Assembly: GCA_964610575.1 (NCBI GenBank)
Contig: CAZSYX010000068.1
Span: 1-17,534, forward strand
Origin: JADJWR01 sp964610575
GTDB taxonomy: Bacteria; Pseudomonadota; Gammaproteobacteria; Burkholderiales; Burkholderiaceae_F
Length of the DNA stretch: 17,534 nt
Direction: 5' to 3'
Part shown: piece by piece, positions 1 to 8,823 of the stretch
Layout: the number at the start of each line of letters is the position of its first letter
How positions within the stretch are numbered: position 1 is the first letter of the stretch
Program-made: the position numbers and the translations under genes
Notes under the pieces: generated by a model
The model's input: only the letters and a program-made list of their open reading frames with translations
Database searches by the model: none
Told to the model about the DNA's origin: nothing

Positions 1-2
1 AG

Positions 3-44
3 CTGCTGCACGCCGGGCTGCGCAAGGCGGGCGTGCCTGAGTGA
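3..44 (+). CDS. 3' tail of an unidentified gene (partial)
   Basis: The first bases read as an open frame giving LLHAGLRKAGVPE and then a TGA stop at 42-44. Nearly every codon ends in G or C, as in the genes of this window, while the other plus-strand frames lack that bias. It is probably the C-terminus of a gene entering from the left. It converges on hrpA with only seven bases between the two stop codons. Thirteen residues are too few to name a family. Confidence 0.4.
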   Translation: MLHAGLRKAGVPE

Positions 45-51
45 CAGTGCG

Positions 52-3000
52 CTAGCGGCGCAGCGCGTCCCAGACCTTCTGCAATCGCTTGACCGACACC
101 GGCATCGGCGTGCGCAGTTCCTGCGCGAACAGCGACACGCGCAGTTCCTCCAGCAGCCAGCGGAACTCGTCCAGCCGCGCATCGGACTGCCCCTTGCGCG
201 AGGCGAGTTCGCGCAGGTAAGGCGTCTGCAGCAGCGCGATCTCGGCCACGCGCTGCGCGTCGCGTGTCGGGTCGCCCTTGATCTTCTCCAGCCGCAGCGC
301 AATCGCCTTCAGATAGCGGGGATAGTGCGCCAGCTGCGTCGGCGCGGTGGCGGCGATGAAGCCGCGCGGGAACAGGCGCGCCAGCTGCTGTTCGATGTCG
401 GCGCAGGCGGCACTGAAGCTGCGCGCCGCGCCGAGCTTCTTCGGCAGGCTGGCCGCCTCCTGCGCGATCGTCGTCACCAGCCGGGCGACTTCCTGCGCGA
501 TCAGCGCCAGCTTGCCGCGTGCCTCGTCGCGGCGGACGAGGAAGGAGGCGCGGTCGTTCGGCCACGGCTCGGCGAGCGCCGTGCGGTCGAGCGCGGCGTC
601 GACCACTTCGCCGCGCAGCGCCTCGAAGCTCGGCACGGCGGCGGCGAGCGCCGGCACCGTGCCGGCCTGCATCGCGGTCGTCTGCAATCCGGCCAGCGAC
701 TTGTCGATGAACTTCACCTGCTCCTTCAACTGCAGGCGGAACAGCCGGCGCAGTCCGTCGCGGTGCTGCTTGTGAGCCTGCTGCGGGTCGTCGAAGACCT
801 CGAGCGCGCAGTGGTCGACGTGGTCGACCAGCGCCGGGAAGCCGACCATGGTCTGCCCGCCACGGCGGATTTCGAGCAGCTCCGGCAGTTCGCCGAAGTC
901 CCAGTCGGTGATGTTCTCCTGCAGTTCCGGCGCCACCTTGACGTCGCGCTCGGCCACCGCCTGGAAGCTCTTCTGCGCCTGGCCGCCGAGTTCGGCGCGC
1001 AGCTGCGGCAGGCTGCGACCCATTGCCAGCTGCCGGCCGTGCTCGTCGACGACCTTGAAGTTCATCGACAGGTGCGCCGGCAGCGTCTCGCGCTTGAAGT
1101 CCTCCGGCCTGCAGACGATCGACCTTTGCTCTCGCAGGTCGTCGATCAGCGCATCGGTCAGCATCCGCCCTTCCTGGACTGCGCCGCCGCAGCGCTCGAC
1201 GAAGCCGGTGGCATATTCCGGCAACGGCACGCAGTGCCGGCGCAGCTTCTGCGGTAGGGACTTGAGCAGCAGGTGCGCCTTCTCCTTCAGCATGCCGGGT
1301 ACCAGCCAGTCGCAGCGCTCCTCGTCGACCTGGTTCAGCGCATACAGGGGCACCGCGAGCGTGGCGCCGTCGCGCGGGCTGCCGGGCTCGAAGTGATAAG
1401 TCAGCGCCATGGCCACGCCGCGCATCTCGAGCGTCTTCGGGAACAGCTCGGTGGTCACGCCGGCCGCCTCGTGCCGCATCAACTCGTCGCGCGACAGGAA
1501 CAGCAGCTTCGGGTTGTCTTTCTCCGCCGGCGCCCGCCAGTTGTCGAACTGCGCCGCGGTGCACACGTCGAGCGGAATGAGCCGGTCGTAGAAGGCGAAG
1601 ATCAGTTCCTCGTCGACCAGCACGTCGAGCCTTCGCGTCTTGTGTTCGAGTTCGCGGATCTCCCGCACCAGCCGCTGGTTGTGGGCGAAGAACGGCGCTC
1701 GCGTATCGAAGTCGCCTTCCACCAGAGCGGCGCGGATGAAGATCTCGCGTGCCGCCTTCGGATCGGTCGGCCCGAAGTGCACGCGGCGCTGCTGGTACAC
1801 GGTGAGGCCATAGAGCGTGGCCCGCTCGGAGGCGACCACCTGCCCGGCCTTCTTCTCCCAGTGCGGATCGCTGCAGGACTTCTTCAGCAGGTGCCCGCCG
1901 ACCTTCTCGATCCATGTCGGCTCGATGCCAGCCACGGTGCGGGCGAACAGGCGCGAAGTCTCCACGAGTTCCGCCGCCATCAGCCAGCGGCCAGCCTTCT
2001 TCACCAGCGGCGAGCCGGGCCAGATGAAGAACTTGATGCCGCGTGCGCCGGAGTAAGGCGGCTCGCGGAAATCCGCGTCGAGCACCCGCGTGCCGACGTT
2101 GCCGAGCAGCCCCGTCAGCAGCGCCAGGTGCACTGCCTCGAAGGCCGGCGCTTGTGCCAGATCGAGCGGCCTGTTCGGCTTCCAGCCGAGTTCGGCCACC
2201 AGCGTCACGAGCTGCGTATGCACGTCGCGCCACTCGCGCACGCGCCGCGCCGACAGGAAGTTGCCGTGCAGCTCGTCGGTGAGCTTGCGGTTGGACTTCT
2301 TGTGCTCGATCCGCTCGTGCACGAAGTTCCACAGCTTGAGAAATGTCAGGAAGTCCGAGCGCTCGTCGGCGAACTTTCGGTGCGCGGCGTCGGCCGCCTC
2401 CTGCGCCGACACCGGCCGCTCGCGCGGATCCTGCACCGACAGCGCGGCTCCGATGACCAGCACCTCGTGCAGGCAGTGCTGCTGCCTCGCCGCCAGCAGC
2501 ATGCGGCCGACGCGCGGATCCAACGGCAATCGAGCCAGCTCGCGGCCCACCGGGGTCAGCTCGTTCAGGTCGTCGACCGCGGCGAGTTCGGCCAGCAGCT
2601 GGTAGCCGTCTGCGATCGCCCGCGCCGGCGGTGCTTCGACGAACGGGAACTCGGCTACCTCGCCGAGATGCAGCGATCGCATGCGCAGGATCACCGCTGC
2701 CAGCGAGGAGCGCAGGATCTCCGGATCGGTGAACTTCGGCCGCTGGACGAATTCGGACTCGTCGTACAGGCGGATGCAGATGCCTTCGGCGACGCGGCCG
2801 CAGCGGCCGGCGCGCTGGTTGGCTGCCGCCTGCGAGATCGGCTCGATGCGCAGCTGCTCGACCTTGTTGCGGTACGAGTAGCGCTTCACCCGCGCCAGCC
2901 CCGTGTCGACCACGTAGCGGATGCCTGGCACCGTCAGCGAGGTCTCGGCGACGTTGGTCGCCAGCACGATGCGCCGGCCCGAGGTGCCCGGCCTGAACAC

Positions 3001-3864
3001 GCGCTCCTGCTCCTCCACCGACAGCCGCGCGTACAGCGGCAGGATTTCGGTCGCCGGGGGGTGGCGCTTGCGAAGCGCTTCCGCCGCCTCGCGGATCTCC
3101 CGCTCGCCCGGCAGGAACACCAGTACGTCGCCGCGGCCAGCGCGCGCGCACTCGTCGACTGCATCGACGATGCCGTCCATCAGCGTGCGGTCGTCGGCGT
3201 CGTCGTCGTCCTGCACGGGTCGGTAGCGGATCTCGACCGGATACAGCCGCCCGGAGACGTTGACCACCGGCGCCGGCACGCCGTCGGTGCCGAAGTGCGC
3301 GGCGAAGCGCTCGGCGTCGATCGTCGCCGAGGTGATGACGAGCTTCAGGTCCGGCCGCGCACTCCTTTCACCGTGCAGCAGCTGCTTCAGGTAGCCGAGC
3401 AGGAAATCGATGTTCAGGCTGCGCTCGTGCGCCTCGTCGATGATGATCGTGTCGTAGGCGGATAGCTGCGGGTCACCCTGCGTCTCCGCCAGCAGGATGC
3501 CGTCGGTCATCAGCTTGATCGACGCGCCCGGCTGGGTCTTGTCGGTGAAGCGCACCTTGTAGCCGACCACCTCACCGGGGTCCGTGTCGAGTTCCTGCGC
3601 GATGCGCCGCGCGATCGTCGAGGCGGCGATGCGCCGCGGCTGCGTATGGCCGATCAGCCCCTGCTGCCCGCGGCCGATCGTGAGGCAGATCTTCGGCAAC
3701 TGCGTCGTCTTGCCCGAGCCGGTTTCGCCGCAGACGATGACCACCTGATGCTCGGCGATCGCGCGCGCGATCTCGTCGCGCCGGGCGCTGACCGGCAGCT
3801 CCTCGGGGAAGGTGATCGGCGGGATCGCGTTGCGCGACGGCGCGCGGCGAACGGGAGGGGACAT
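52..3864 (-). CDS. hrpA: ATP-dependent RNA helicase HrpA
   Basis: A 1270-residue DEAH-box (superfamily 2) RNA helicase, close to the usual length of bacterial HrpA. Visible motifs in order: Walker A GETGSGKT (46-53), DEAH (143-146), SAT (179-181), NVAETS (304-309) and the arginine-finger motif QRAGRCGR (350-357). The helicase-associated region, an OB-like region and the long HrpA-specific C-terminal region (DUF3418 type) follow. HrpA unwinds RNA using ATP; in E. coli it is linked to mRNA processing and rescue of stalled ribosomes. The start is ATG at 3864, with only a weak purine stretch upstream and no better in-frame start. It is divergent from the SDR gene across 130 bases. No motif is missing, so it should be functional. 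Confidence 0.97.
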   Translation of the reverse strand: MSPPVRRAPSRNAIPPITFPEELPVSARRDEIARAIAEHQVVIVCGETGSGKTTQLPKICLTIGRGQQGLIGHTQPRRIAASTIARRIAQELDTDPGEVVGYKVRFTDKTQPGASIKLMTDGILLAETQGDPQLSAYDTIIIDEAHERSLNIDFLLGYLKQLLHGERSARPDLKLVITSATIDAERFAAHFGTDGVPAPVVNVSGRLYPVEIRYRPVQDDDDADDRTLMDGIVDAVDECARAGRGDVLVFLPGEREIREAAEALRKRHPPATEILPLYARLSVEEQERVFRPGTSGRRIVLATNVAETSLTVPGIRYVVDTGLARVKRYSYRNKVEQLRIEPISQAAANQRAGRCGRVAEGICIRLYDESEFVQRPKFTDPEILRSSLAAVILRMRSLHLGEVAEFPFVEAPPARAIADGYQLLAELAAVDDLNELTPVGRELARLPLDPRVGRMLLAARQQHCLHEVLVIGAALSVQDPRERPVSAQEAADAAHRKFADERSDFLTFLKLWNFVHERIEHKKSNRKLTDELHGNFLSARRVREWRDVHTQLVTLVAELGWKPNRPLDLAQAPAFEAVHLALLTGLLGNVGTRVLDADFREPPYSGARGIKFFIWPGSPLVKKAGRWLMAAELVETSRLFARTVAGIEPTWIEKVGGHLLKKSCSDPHWEKKAGQVVASERATLYGLTVYQQRRVHFGPTDPKAAREIFIRAALVEGDFDTRAPFFAHNQRLVREIRELEHKTRRLDVLVDEELIFAFYDRLIPLDVCTAAQFDNWRAPAEKDNPKLLFLSRDELMRHEAAGVTTELFPKTLEMRGVAMALTYHFEPGSPRDGATLAVPLYALNQVDEERCDWLVPGMLKEKAHLLLKSLPQKLRRHCVPLPEYATGFVERCGGAVQEGRMLTDALIDDLREQRSIVCRPEDFKRETLPAHLSMNFKVVDEHGRQLAMGRSLPQLRAELGGQAQKSFQAVAERDVKVAPELQENITDWDFGELPELLEIRRGGQTMVGFPALVDHVDHCALEVFDDPQQAHKQHRDGLRRLFRLQLKEQVKFIDKSLAGLQTTAMQAGTVPALAAAVPSFEALRGEVVDAALDRTALAEPWPNDRASFLVRRDEARGKLALIAQEVARLVTTIAQEAASLPKKLGAARSFSAACADIEQQLARLFPRGFIAATAPTQLAHYPRYLKAIALRLEKIKGDPTRDAQRVAEIALLQTPYLRELASRKGQSDARLDEFRWLLEELRVSLFAQELRTPMPVSVKRLQKVWDALRR

Positions 3865-3920
3865 CCTGGATATGGTGGCAGCGCGGGACGCTGCCTCGGC
3901 GCGGGCAGAGGTGGGCGGCG

Positions 3921-3926
3921 ATTATA
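3921..3926 (-). promoter_or_regulatory. Candidate -10 box for hrpA
   Basis: On the minus strand the sequence reads CCTATAATCG, a perfect TATAAT about 57 bases upstream of the hrpA ATG, inside the hrpA/SDR divergent gap. A TCGACA (5 of 6 matches to the -35 consensus) lies at 3941-3946, but the spacer is only 14 bases, shorter than the usual 16-18. Only the -10 is therefore supported. Confidence 0.35.
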
Positions 3927-3994
3927 GGAAGCGGTTCGCGTGTCGACGGATGGCGCCGATTCCGCTACGGTGCGGGCGCTTGGAGCAGCCAACG

Positions 3995-4741
3995 ATGAAA
4001 CCGATCCTCCTCGTCACCGGCGGCAGCCGCGGCATCGGCGCCGCGACCGCACGCCTGGCCGCCGCACGCGGCTATGCCGTCTGCCTCAGTTATCGCAGCA
4101 ACGCCGCCGCCGCCGACGCCGTGGTCGCCGACATCGAACGCGCCGGCGGCGAGGCGATCGCGGTGGCCGCCGACGTCGCCAGCGAAGCCGACGTGCTGCG
4201 GCTGTTCGAGACGGTCGATACGCGGCTCGGCCGGCTCAGTGCGCTGGTGAACAACGCCGGCATCCTCGAGCAGCAGACGACCGTGCTCAAGATGGATGCC
4301 GGCCGGCTGCAGCGGGTGCTGGCGACCAACGTCATCGGCGCATTCCTGTGCGCGCGCGAGGCGGTGCGGCGCATGTCGACCCGGCATGGCGGCAAGGGAG
4401 GGGCGATCGTCAACGTCTCGTCGATGGCGTCCAGGCTCGGCTCGCCCGGCGAGTACGTCGACTATGCGGCCTCGAAGGGCGCCATCGATTCGATGACCAT
4501 CGGCCTGGCCCGCGAAGTGGCTGCGGAAGACATCCGCGTCAATGCGGTGCGGCCCGGCGTGATCTACACCGACATCCACGCCAACGGCGGCGAGCCGGGC
4601 CGTGTCGACCGAGTCAAGAGTGCCGTGCCGATGCAGCGCGGCGGCACTGCGGAGGAAGTGGCGCGGGCCATCCTGTGGCTGCTCTCAGACGAGGCCTCCT
4701 ATTCCACCGGCGCGTTCATCGACGTCTCCGGCGGACGTTGA
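3995..4741 (+). CDS. SDR-family NAD(P)-dependent oxidoreductase
   Basis: A 248-residue classical short-chain dehydrogenase/reductase. The Rossmann cofactor motif TGGSRGIG is at 8-15, NNAG at 86-89, the structural Asn at 112 (TNVIG), and the catalytic Ser143, Tyr157 and Lys161 (VSS...YAASK) are all present. The C-terminal part carries the usual RPG and G-x-F-I-D-V-SGG pattern. The start is ATG at 3995, preceded by GGAG at 3982-3985 with nine bases between; the frame is open further upstream, but the family begins just before this Rossmann strand. The arginine after TGGS and the absence of an acidic residue at the end of strand 2 (LSYRSN) suggest a preference for NADPH; this is inference. The substrate cannot be told. 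It resembles glucose-1-dehydrogenase/YgfF-like SDRs. Confidence 0.93.
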   Translation: MKPILLVTGGSRGIGAATARLAAARGYAVCLSYRSNAAAADAVVADIERAGGEAIAVAADVASEADVLRLFETVDTRLGRLSALVNNAGILEQQTTVLKMDAGRLQRVLATNVIGAFLCAREAVRRMSTRHGGKGGAIVNVSSMASRLGSPGEYVDYAASKGAIDSMTIGLAREVAAEDIRVNAVRPGVIYTDIHANGGEPGRVDRVKSAVPMQRGGTAEEVARAILWLLSDEASYSTGAFIDVSGGR

Positions 4742-4774
4742 CACGCTCACGCCTCGCGATCGAGTGGGCCTCCC

Positions 4775-4780
4775 TATAAT
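4775..4780 (+). promoter_or_regulatory. Candidate -10 box for argA-yggX
   Basis: A perfect TATAAT in the context CCCTATAATCC lies 33 bases upstream of the argA start codon, between the SDR stop and argA. No recognisable -35 hexamer sits 16-18 bases upstream. A perfect TTGACA at 4738-4743 overlaps the SDR stop codon but is 31 bases away, too far to pair with it. Transcription would start near 4787, leaving a leader of about 27 bases. Confidence 0.4.
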
Positions 4781-4813
4781 CCAGCGCTCTCCTCGCCGCC
4801 TGCCGCCGTCCAG

Positions 4814-6154
4814 TTGAACGACACCAAGCACCCTGCCACCGCCGTCGACTCGCGGGCGCAATTCGTCGCCTGGCTGCGCGACGTGGCGCCGTACGTGCAC
4901 GCGCACCGCGGCCGCACCTTCGTCGTCGGCTTCGGCGGCGAGCTGATCGAGGCCGGCCGCCTGAACGCGCTGGTGCAGGACCTGTCGCTGCTTCACGCCA
5001 TGGGCATCCGCCTGGTGCTGGTGCACGGCTCGCGGCCGCAGGTGCAGGCGCAGATGTCGCTGAAGGGCCTGCAGCCGCGCTTCCACAACGGCGTGCGCAT
5101 CACCGATGCCGCGGCGCTCGAGTGCGCAAAGGAAGCCGCCGGCGAGATCCGCCTCGACATCGAGGCGGCGTTTTCTCAAGGCCTGCCGAACACGCCGATG
5201 GCCAATTCGCGCATCCGCGTGATCAGCGGCAACTTCGTCACTGCGCGGCCGATGGGCATCCACGACGGCGTCGATTTCCAGCACACCGGCGTGGTGCGCA
5301 AGGTCGACGTCGAGGCACTGAAGTTCACGCTGGCCAGCAATGCGCTGGTGCTGCTTTCACCGCTGGGGTTCTCGCCGACCGGCGAGGCGTTCAACCTCAC
5401 GGTGGAGGACGTCTCCGCCAGCGTGGCGATGGCGCTGAAGGCGGACAAGCTGATCTTCGTCAGCGACACCGACGGCGTGCGCAACCGTGCCGGCGAACTG
5501 ATTGCCGAACTGTCGGTGGCCGACGCCGAGCAGATCATCGCCTCCGGCGAGGTCGCCGAGGAAGCGGCCGCAGAGTTACAGGACCTGCTGCGCGCCTGCC
5601 GCGGCGGCGTGACCCGCTGCCACCTGATTTCGCACGCGCTCGACGGCGGAGTTCTCATTGAACTGTTCACCCACGAGGGCGTCGGCACCATGGTGTCGGC
5701 GGAGCACCTCGAGGCGCTGCGCGAGGCGACCGCTGACGACGTCGGCGGCCTGCTGAAGCTGATCGAGCCGCTGGAAGCCGACGGCACGCTGGTCAAGCGG
5801 CCGCGCGAGCTGATCGAGCGCGAGATCGATCAGTTCACCGTGCTCGAGCACGACGGCTTCATCTTCGGCTGTGCTGCGCTGTATCCCTTCCCGTCCACCG
5901 GCATGGCCGAACTGGCCTGCCTAACCGTGCACCCGGAGTACCGCGAGTACGGCGACGGCGAACGGCTGCTCAAGCGGATCGAGAGCCGCGCCCGCGCGGC
6001 GGGGCTGACGCAGCTTTTCGTGCTCACCACCCGCACGGCGCACTGGTTCCTGAAGCGCGGCTTCGCGATGGCCGACATCGAGCGCCTGCCGGTCGAACGC
6101 CAGCAGCTGTACAACTGGCAGCGCAGGTCGCAGATCCTTGTGAAGTCTTTGTAG
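4814..6154 (+). CDS. argA: Amino-acid N-acetyltransferase (N-acetylglutamate synthase)
   Basis: A 446-residue protein, close to the 443 residues of E. coli ArgA. It makes N-acetylglutamate from glutamate and acetyl-CoA, the first step of arginine synthesis in the cytoplasm. The N-terminal two thirds is an amino-acid-kinase-like domain (FVVGFGGELI at 36-45, VLVHGSRPQ at 68-76) that in this family carries the arginine-feedback site. The C-terminal third is a GNAT domain with the acetyl-CoA loop REYGDG at 377-382. The start is TTG at 4814: the family begins with a short leader before QFVxWLRxVAPYxHAxRG, which fits this codon, and the next in-frame ATG is too far inside. No Shine-Dalgarno is visible, so translation may be weak. 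yggX follows after 13 bases. Confidence 0.95.
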   Translation: MNDTKHPATAVDSRAQFVAWLRDVAPYVHAHRGRTFVVGFGGELIEAGRLNALVQDLSLLHAMGIRLVLVHGSRPQVQAQMSLKGLQPRFHNGVRITDAAALECAKEAAGEIRLDIEAAFSQGLPNTPMANSRIRVISGNFVTARPMGIHDGVDFQHTGVVRKVDVEALKFTLASNALVLLSPLGFSPTGEAFNLTVEDVSASVAMALKADKLIFVSDTDGVRNRAGELIAELSVADAEQIIASGEVAEEAAAELQDLLRACRGGVTRCHLISHALDGGVLIELFTHEGVGTMVSAEHLEALREATADDVGGLLKLIEPLEADGTLVKRPRELIEREIDQFTVLEHDGFIFGCAALYPFPSTGMAELACLTVHPEYREYGDGERLLKRIESRARAAGLTQLFVLTTRTAHWFLKRGFAMADIERLPVERQQLYNWQRRSQILVKSL

Positions 6155-6167
6155 AGGTACGTTTCCG

Positions 6168-6440
6168 ATGGCACGCATGGTCCACTGCATCAAGCTCGGC
6201 CGCGAGGCCGAGGGTCTCGACTTCCCGCCGGTTCCCGGCGAACTCGGCAAGAAGCTGTGGGAGAACGTCAGCAAGGAGGCCTGGGCCGCCTGGCAGAAGC
6301 ACCAGACGATGCTGGTCAACGAAAACCGCCTGAACCTCGCCGATGCGCGCGCCCGCAAGTACCTGATGACGCAGATGGAGAACTACTTCTTCGGCGACGG
6401 CGCCGACCAGCCCACGGGCTACGTGCCACCCAGGGCCTAG
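6168..6440 (+). CDS. yggX: Probable Fe(2+)-trafficking protein (YggX family)
   Basis: A 90-residue protein of the YggX family, at its usual length. The conserved N-terminal Cys7 in MVHCIKLGREAEGLDF, the PGELGKK block, SKEAWxxW and QTMLVNENRLN are all present. In enteric bacteria YggX supports iron availability to Fe-S proteins and protects them against oxidative damage; it is cytoplasmic. The start is ATG at 6168, with GAGG at 6154-6157 overlapping the argA stop. ATG at 6177 would drop the first three residues, which the family normally has. The 13-base gap to argA suggests cotranscription, an arrangement common in betaproteobacteria. Confidence 0.96.
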   Translation: MARMVHCIKLGREAEGLDFPPVPGELGKKLWENVSKEAWAAWQKHQTMLVNENRLNLADARARKYLMTQMENYFFGDGADQPTGYVPPRA

Positions 6441-6452
6441 GTCGCCAACCCC

Positions 6453-6500
6453 GCCGCGCTCTCGCGGCAGCCCGCTGGTTGCGGGCAACCGAACGCTTTT
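6453..6500 (+). terminator. Two tandem stem-loops after yggX, possible weak terminator
   Basis: Two perfect 6-bp stems follow each other: GCCGCG/CGCGGC (6453-6458 with 6463-6468, 4-base loop) and GCCCGC/GCGGGC (6470-6475 with 6481-6486, 5-base loop). A short run of four T lies eight bases past the second stem. The T run is too poor for a textbook Rho-independent terminator, and the structure sits just before the next start codon, so it could also be a leader structure. Confidence 0.35.
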
Positions 6501-6510
6501 GCAGACAAAC

Positions 6511-8823
6511 ATGACGACGACGATGAAATTCGGCATCGGCCAGGCCATCACGCGCCGCGAGGACGACCGACTGCTGACCGGCCAGGGGCGGTTCGTCGAC
6601 GACCTCGGTGAGCCCGGCGACTTGCACATGTTCTTCGTGCGCTCGCCGCATGCGCAGGCACGCATCGCGACGATCGATGCGGCCGAGGCGCTGGCCGCGC
6701 CCGGCGTGGTGGCGGCGCTGACCGGCGCCAATCTGGTTGGCGAGAAGGTCGGCAGCTTCCCGCTCAACCCGGCGCTGAAGAACGCCGCGGGCGGCAAGAT
6801 GAGCACGCCGGCGCTGTTTCCGCTGGCCACCGACACGGCGCGCTTCGTCGGCCAGCCGGTGGCGGCGGTGGTCGCCGAGTCGCGCGCGGCAGCGGAAGCG
6901 GCGGCCGGACTGATCTTCGTCGACTACGAGCCGCTGCCGGCGGTTGCATCGATCGATGCGGCGCTGGCCGACGGCGCGCCGCAGCTGTGGCCGGAGGCGC
7001 CCGGCAATGTCGCCGCCGTGTCGAAGTTCGGCGATGCCGCCGCCTGCGACGCCGCGTTCGCGCAGGCGCAGCACGTGACCAGGATCTCGTTGATGAACCA
7101 GCGGCTGGCGCCGGTGACGATCGAGCCGCGCGGCGCACGCGCCAGCTTCGATGCTTCGAGCGGACGACTGACGCTGCAGGCGAGTTCGCAGAACCCGTCG
7201 GGCATGCAGCAGTCGCTTGCCAAGCTGCTCGGCATGCCCGCCGAACGGGTTCGAGTCACGGTCGGCGATGTCGGCGGCGGTTTCGGCATGAAGACGCTGC
7301 TGCATGCGGAAGACGTGGTCTGCGCCCACGCGGCGCGGAAGCTCGGCCGCGCGGTGCGCTGGCGTGCCACGCGCATCGAGGAATTCCAGGCGGCCAGCCA
7401 CGGCCGCGATCAGGCCTCCGAGGCCGAACTCGCGCTCGATGCGAGCGGGCGCATCCTCGGCCTGCGGGTGCGTATCGCCGGCAACATCGGCGCCTACGGC
7501 CACGCGCCGGCAGCGATCATCAACCTGATGGTCGGGCCGAAAGTGATCACCGGCGTGTATCACGTGCCGGCGCTGGACCTGCGGTCGAAGGCGGTGATCA
7601 CCAACACCAACATCGTCGGCGCCTATCGCGGCGCCGGCCGGCCGGAGTCGATCTTCCTGATCGAGCGGCTGATGGACCGCGCCGCCGCCGAGATGAAGAT
7701 CGACCCGGCCGAGTTGCGCCGGCGCAACCTGATCGAGCCGTCGGCGATGCCCTATCGCACGCCGATGGGCGAAACGTTCGACAGCGGCAACTTCCCGCAC
7801 ATCCTCGAGCGCACGCTGGCGGCGGCCGACTGGGCCGGCTTCGAGACGCGGCGAAAGCAGTCGGCGGCGCGCGGCAGGCTGCGCGGCCGCGCGGTGTCGA
7901 CCTTTCTCGAATGGACCGGCGTGGTGCACGAGGAAACGGTGCGGCTGCAGGTCGAGGCCGACGGCCGGGTGCGCGCGTTCACCGCGATGCAGGCGATGGG
8001 CCAGGGCATCGAGACCAGCTACCTGCAGATCCTCGCCGATACGTTGCAGATCGACGCCTCGCGGATCGAGATCGTGCAGGGCGACAGCGATGTCGCCGCC
8101 GGCCTCGGCAGCATGGGCAGCCGGTCGCTTTACATCGGTGGCTCGGCGATGCTCACCGCCTCCAACCAGGCGATCGACGAGGGCCGCAAGCTCGCCGGCG
8201 ACGCACTGGAGGCGCCGCCTGCCGACATCACCTACAAAGCGGGCCGCTTCACGGTTGCCGGCACCGACCTCGGCATCGACCTGGCGGCGCTCGCCGCGCG
8301 CCAGCCCGACAAGCGCATCGCGGTGAGCACGCTGCAGAAGGTTGGCGGCCCGTCGTGGCCGAACGGCTGCCATGTCTGCGAGGTCGAGATCGAGCCCGAG
8401 ACCGGCGCGGTGCAGATCGTCCGCTACACGACCATCGACGACGTCGGCCGGGTGATCAATCCGCTGATCGTCGCCGGCCAGGTGCACGGCGGCATCGCAC
8501 AGGCGGTCGGCCAGGCGCTGATGGAACAGGTGGTGTACGACGACGAGGGGCAACTGCTGACCGGCTCGTTCATGGACTACGCGCTGCCGCGCGCCGACGA
8601 CCTGCCGGACATCGAGACGCACACGGACGAGTCGTCGCCCTGCAAGATCAATCCGCTCGGCGCGAAGGGTGTCGGTGAACTCGGCACGGTGGGAGCTACG
8701 CCGACAGTGGTCAACGCCGTGCTCGACGCGCTGCGTCCTCTCGGCGTCACCGACATCGCCATGCCGGCCACGCCGGAGCGCGTCTGGCGGGCGATCCGCG
8801 AGGCGCGGCGAAGCGCCGGCTGA
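6511..8823 (+). CDS. Xanthine dehydrogenase/CoxL-family molybdopterin-binding subunit
   Basis: A 770-residue large subunit of the molybdenum hydroxylase family (xanthine dehydrogenase, aldehyde oxidase, CoxL-like). The a/b hammerhead domain is in the first ~150 residues, followed by the molybdopterin-cytosine-dinucleotide-binding region. Cofactor motif GGGFGMK is at 255-261. The loop at 371-377 reads AYRGAGR, the 'form II' signature, not the AYxCSFR loop of true aerobic CO dehydrogenase. The active-site Glu is E723 in KGVGELG. It is expected to hydroxylate an N-heterocycle or aldehyde, substrate unknown. ATG at 6511 is chosen; ATG 6523 and TTG 6499 are in frame and no start has a strong ribosome site. 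The FAD (CoxM) and 2Fe-2S (CoxS) subunits are absent nearby. Confidence 0.93.
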   Translation: MTTTMKFGIGQAITRREDDRLLTGQGRFVDDLGEPGDLHMFFVRSPHAQARIATIDAAEALAAPGVVAALTGANLVGEKVGSFPLNPALKNAAGGKMSTPALFPLATDTARFVGQPVAAVVAESRAAAEAAAGLIFVDYEPLPAVASIDAALADGAPQLWPEAPGNVAAVSKFGDAAACDAAFAQAQHVTRISLMNQRLAPVTIEPRGARASFDASSGRLTLQASSQNPSGMQQSLAKLLGMPAERVRVTVGDVGGGFGMKTLLHAEDVVCAHAARKLGRAVRWRATRIEEFQAASHGRDQASEAELALDASGRILGLRVRIAGNIGAYGHAPAAIINLMVGPKVITGVYHVPALDLRSKAVITNTNIVGAYRGAGRPESIFLIERLMDRAAAEMKIDPAELRRRNLIEPSAMPYRTPMGETFDSGNFPHILERTLAAADWAGFETRRKQSAARGRLRGRAVSTFLEWTGVVHEETVRLQVEADGRVRAFTAMQAMGQGIETSYLQILADTLQIDASRIEIVQGDSDVAAGLGSMGSRSLYIGGSAMLTASNQAIDEGRKLAGDALEAPPADITYKAGRFTVAGTDLGIDLAALAARQPDKRIAVSTLQKVGGPSWPNGCHVCEVEIEPETGAVQIVRYTTIDDVGRVINPLIVAGQVHGGIAQAVGQALMEQVVYDDEGQLLTGSFMDYALPRADDLPDIETHTDESSPCKINPLGAKGVGELGTVGATPTVVNAVLDALRPLGVTDIAMPATPERVWRAIREARRSAG

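Noticed and set aside
1273..3465. 730-codon plus-strand open frame opposite hrpA
   Set aside because: Shadow of HrpA: low-complexity Arg/Leu/Gln/Val-rich translation with no domain, while the minus strand carries all helicase motifs.
4738..4743. Perfect TTGACA as the -35 of the argA promoter
   Set aside because: The distance to the TATAAT at 4775 is 31 bases, far beyond the 16-18 usually tolerated.
6511..8823. True aerobic CO dehydrogenase large subunit (form I CoxL)
   Set aside because: The active-site loop is AYRGAGR, not the AYxCSFR loop with the catalytic cysteine, and the cox partner genes are absent.
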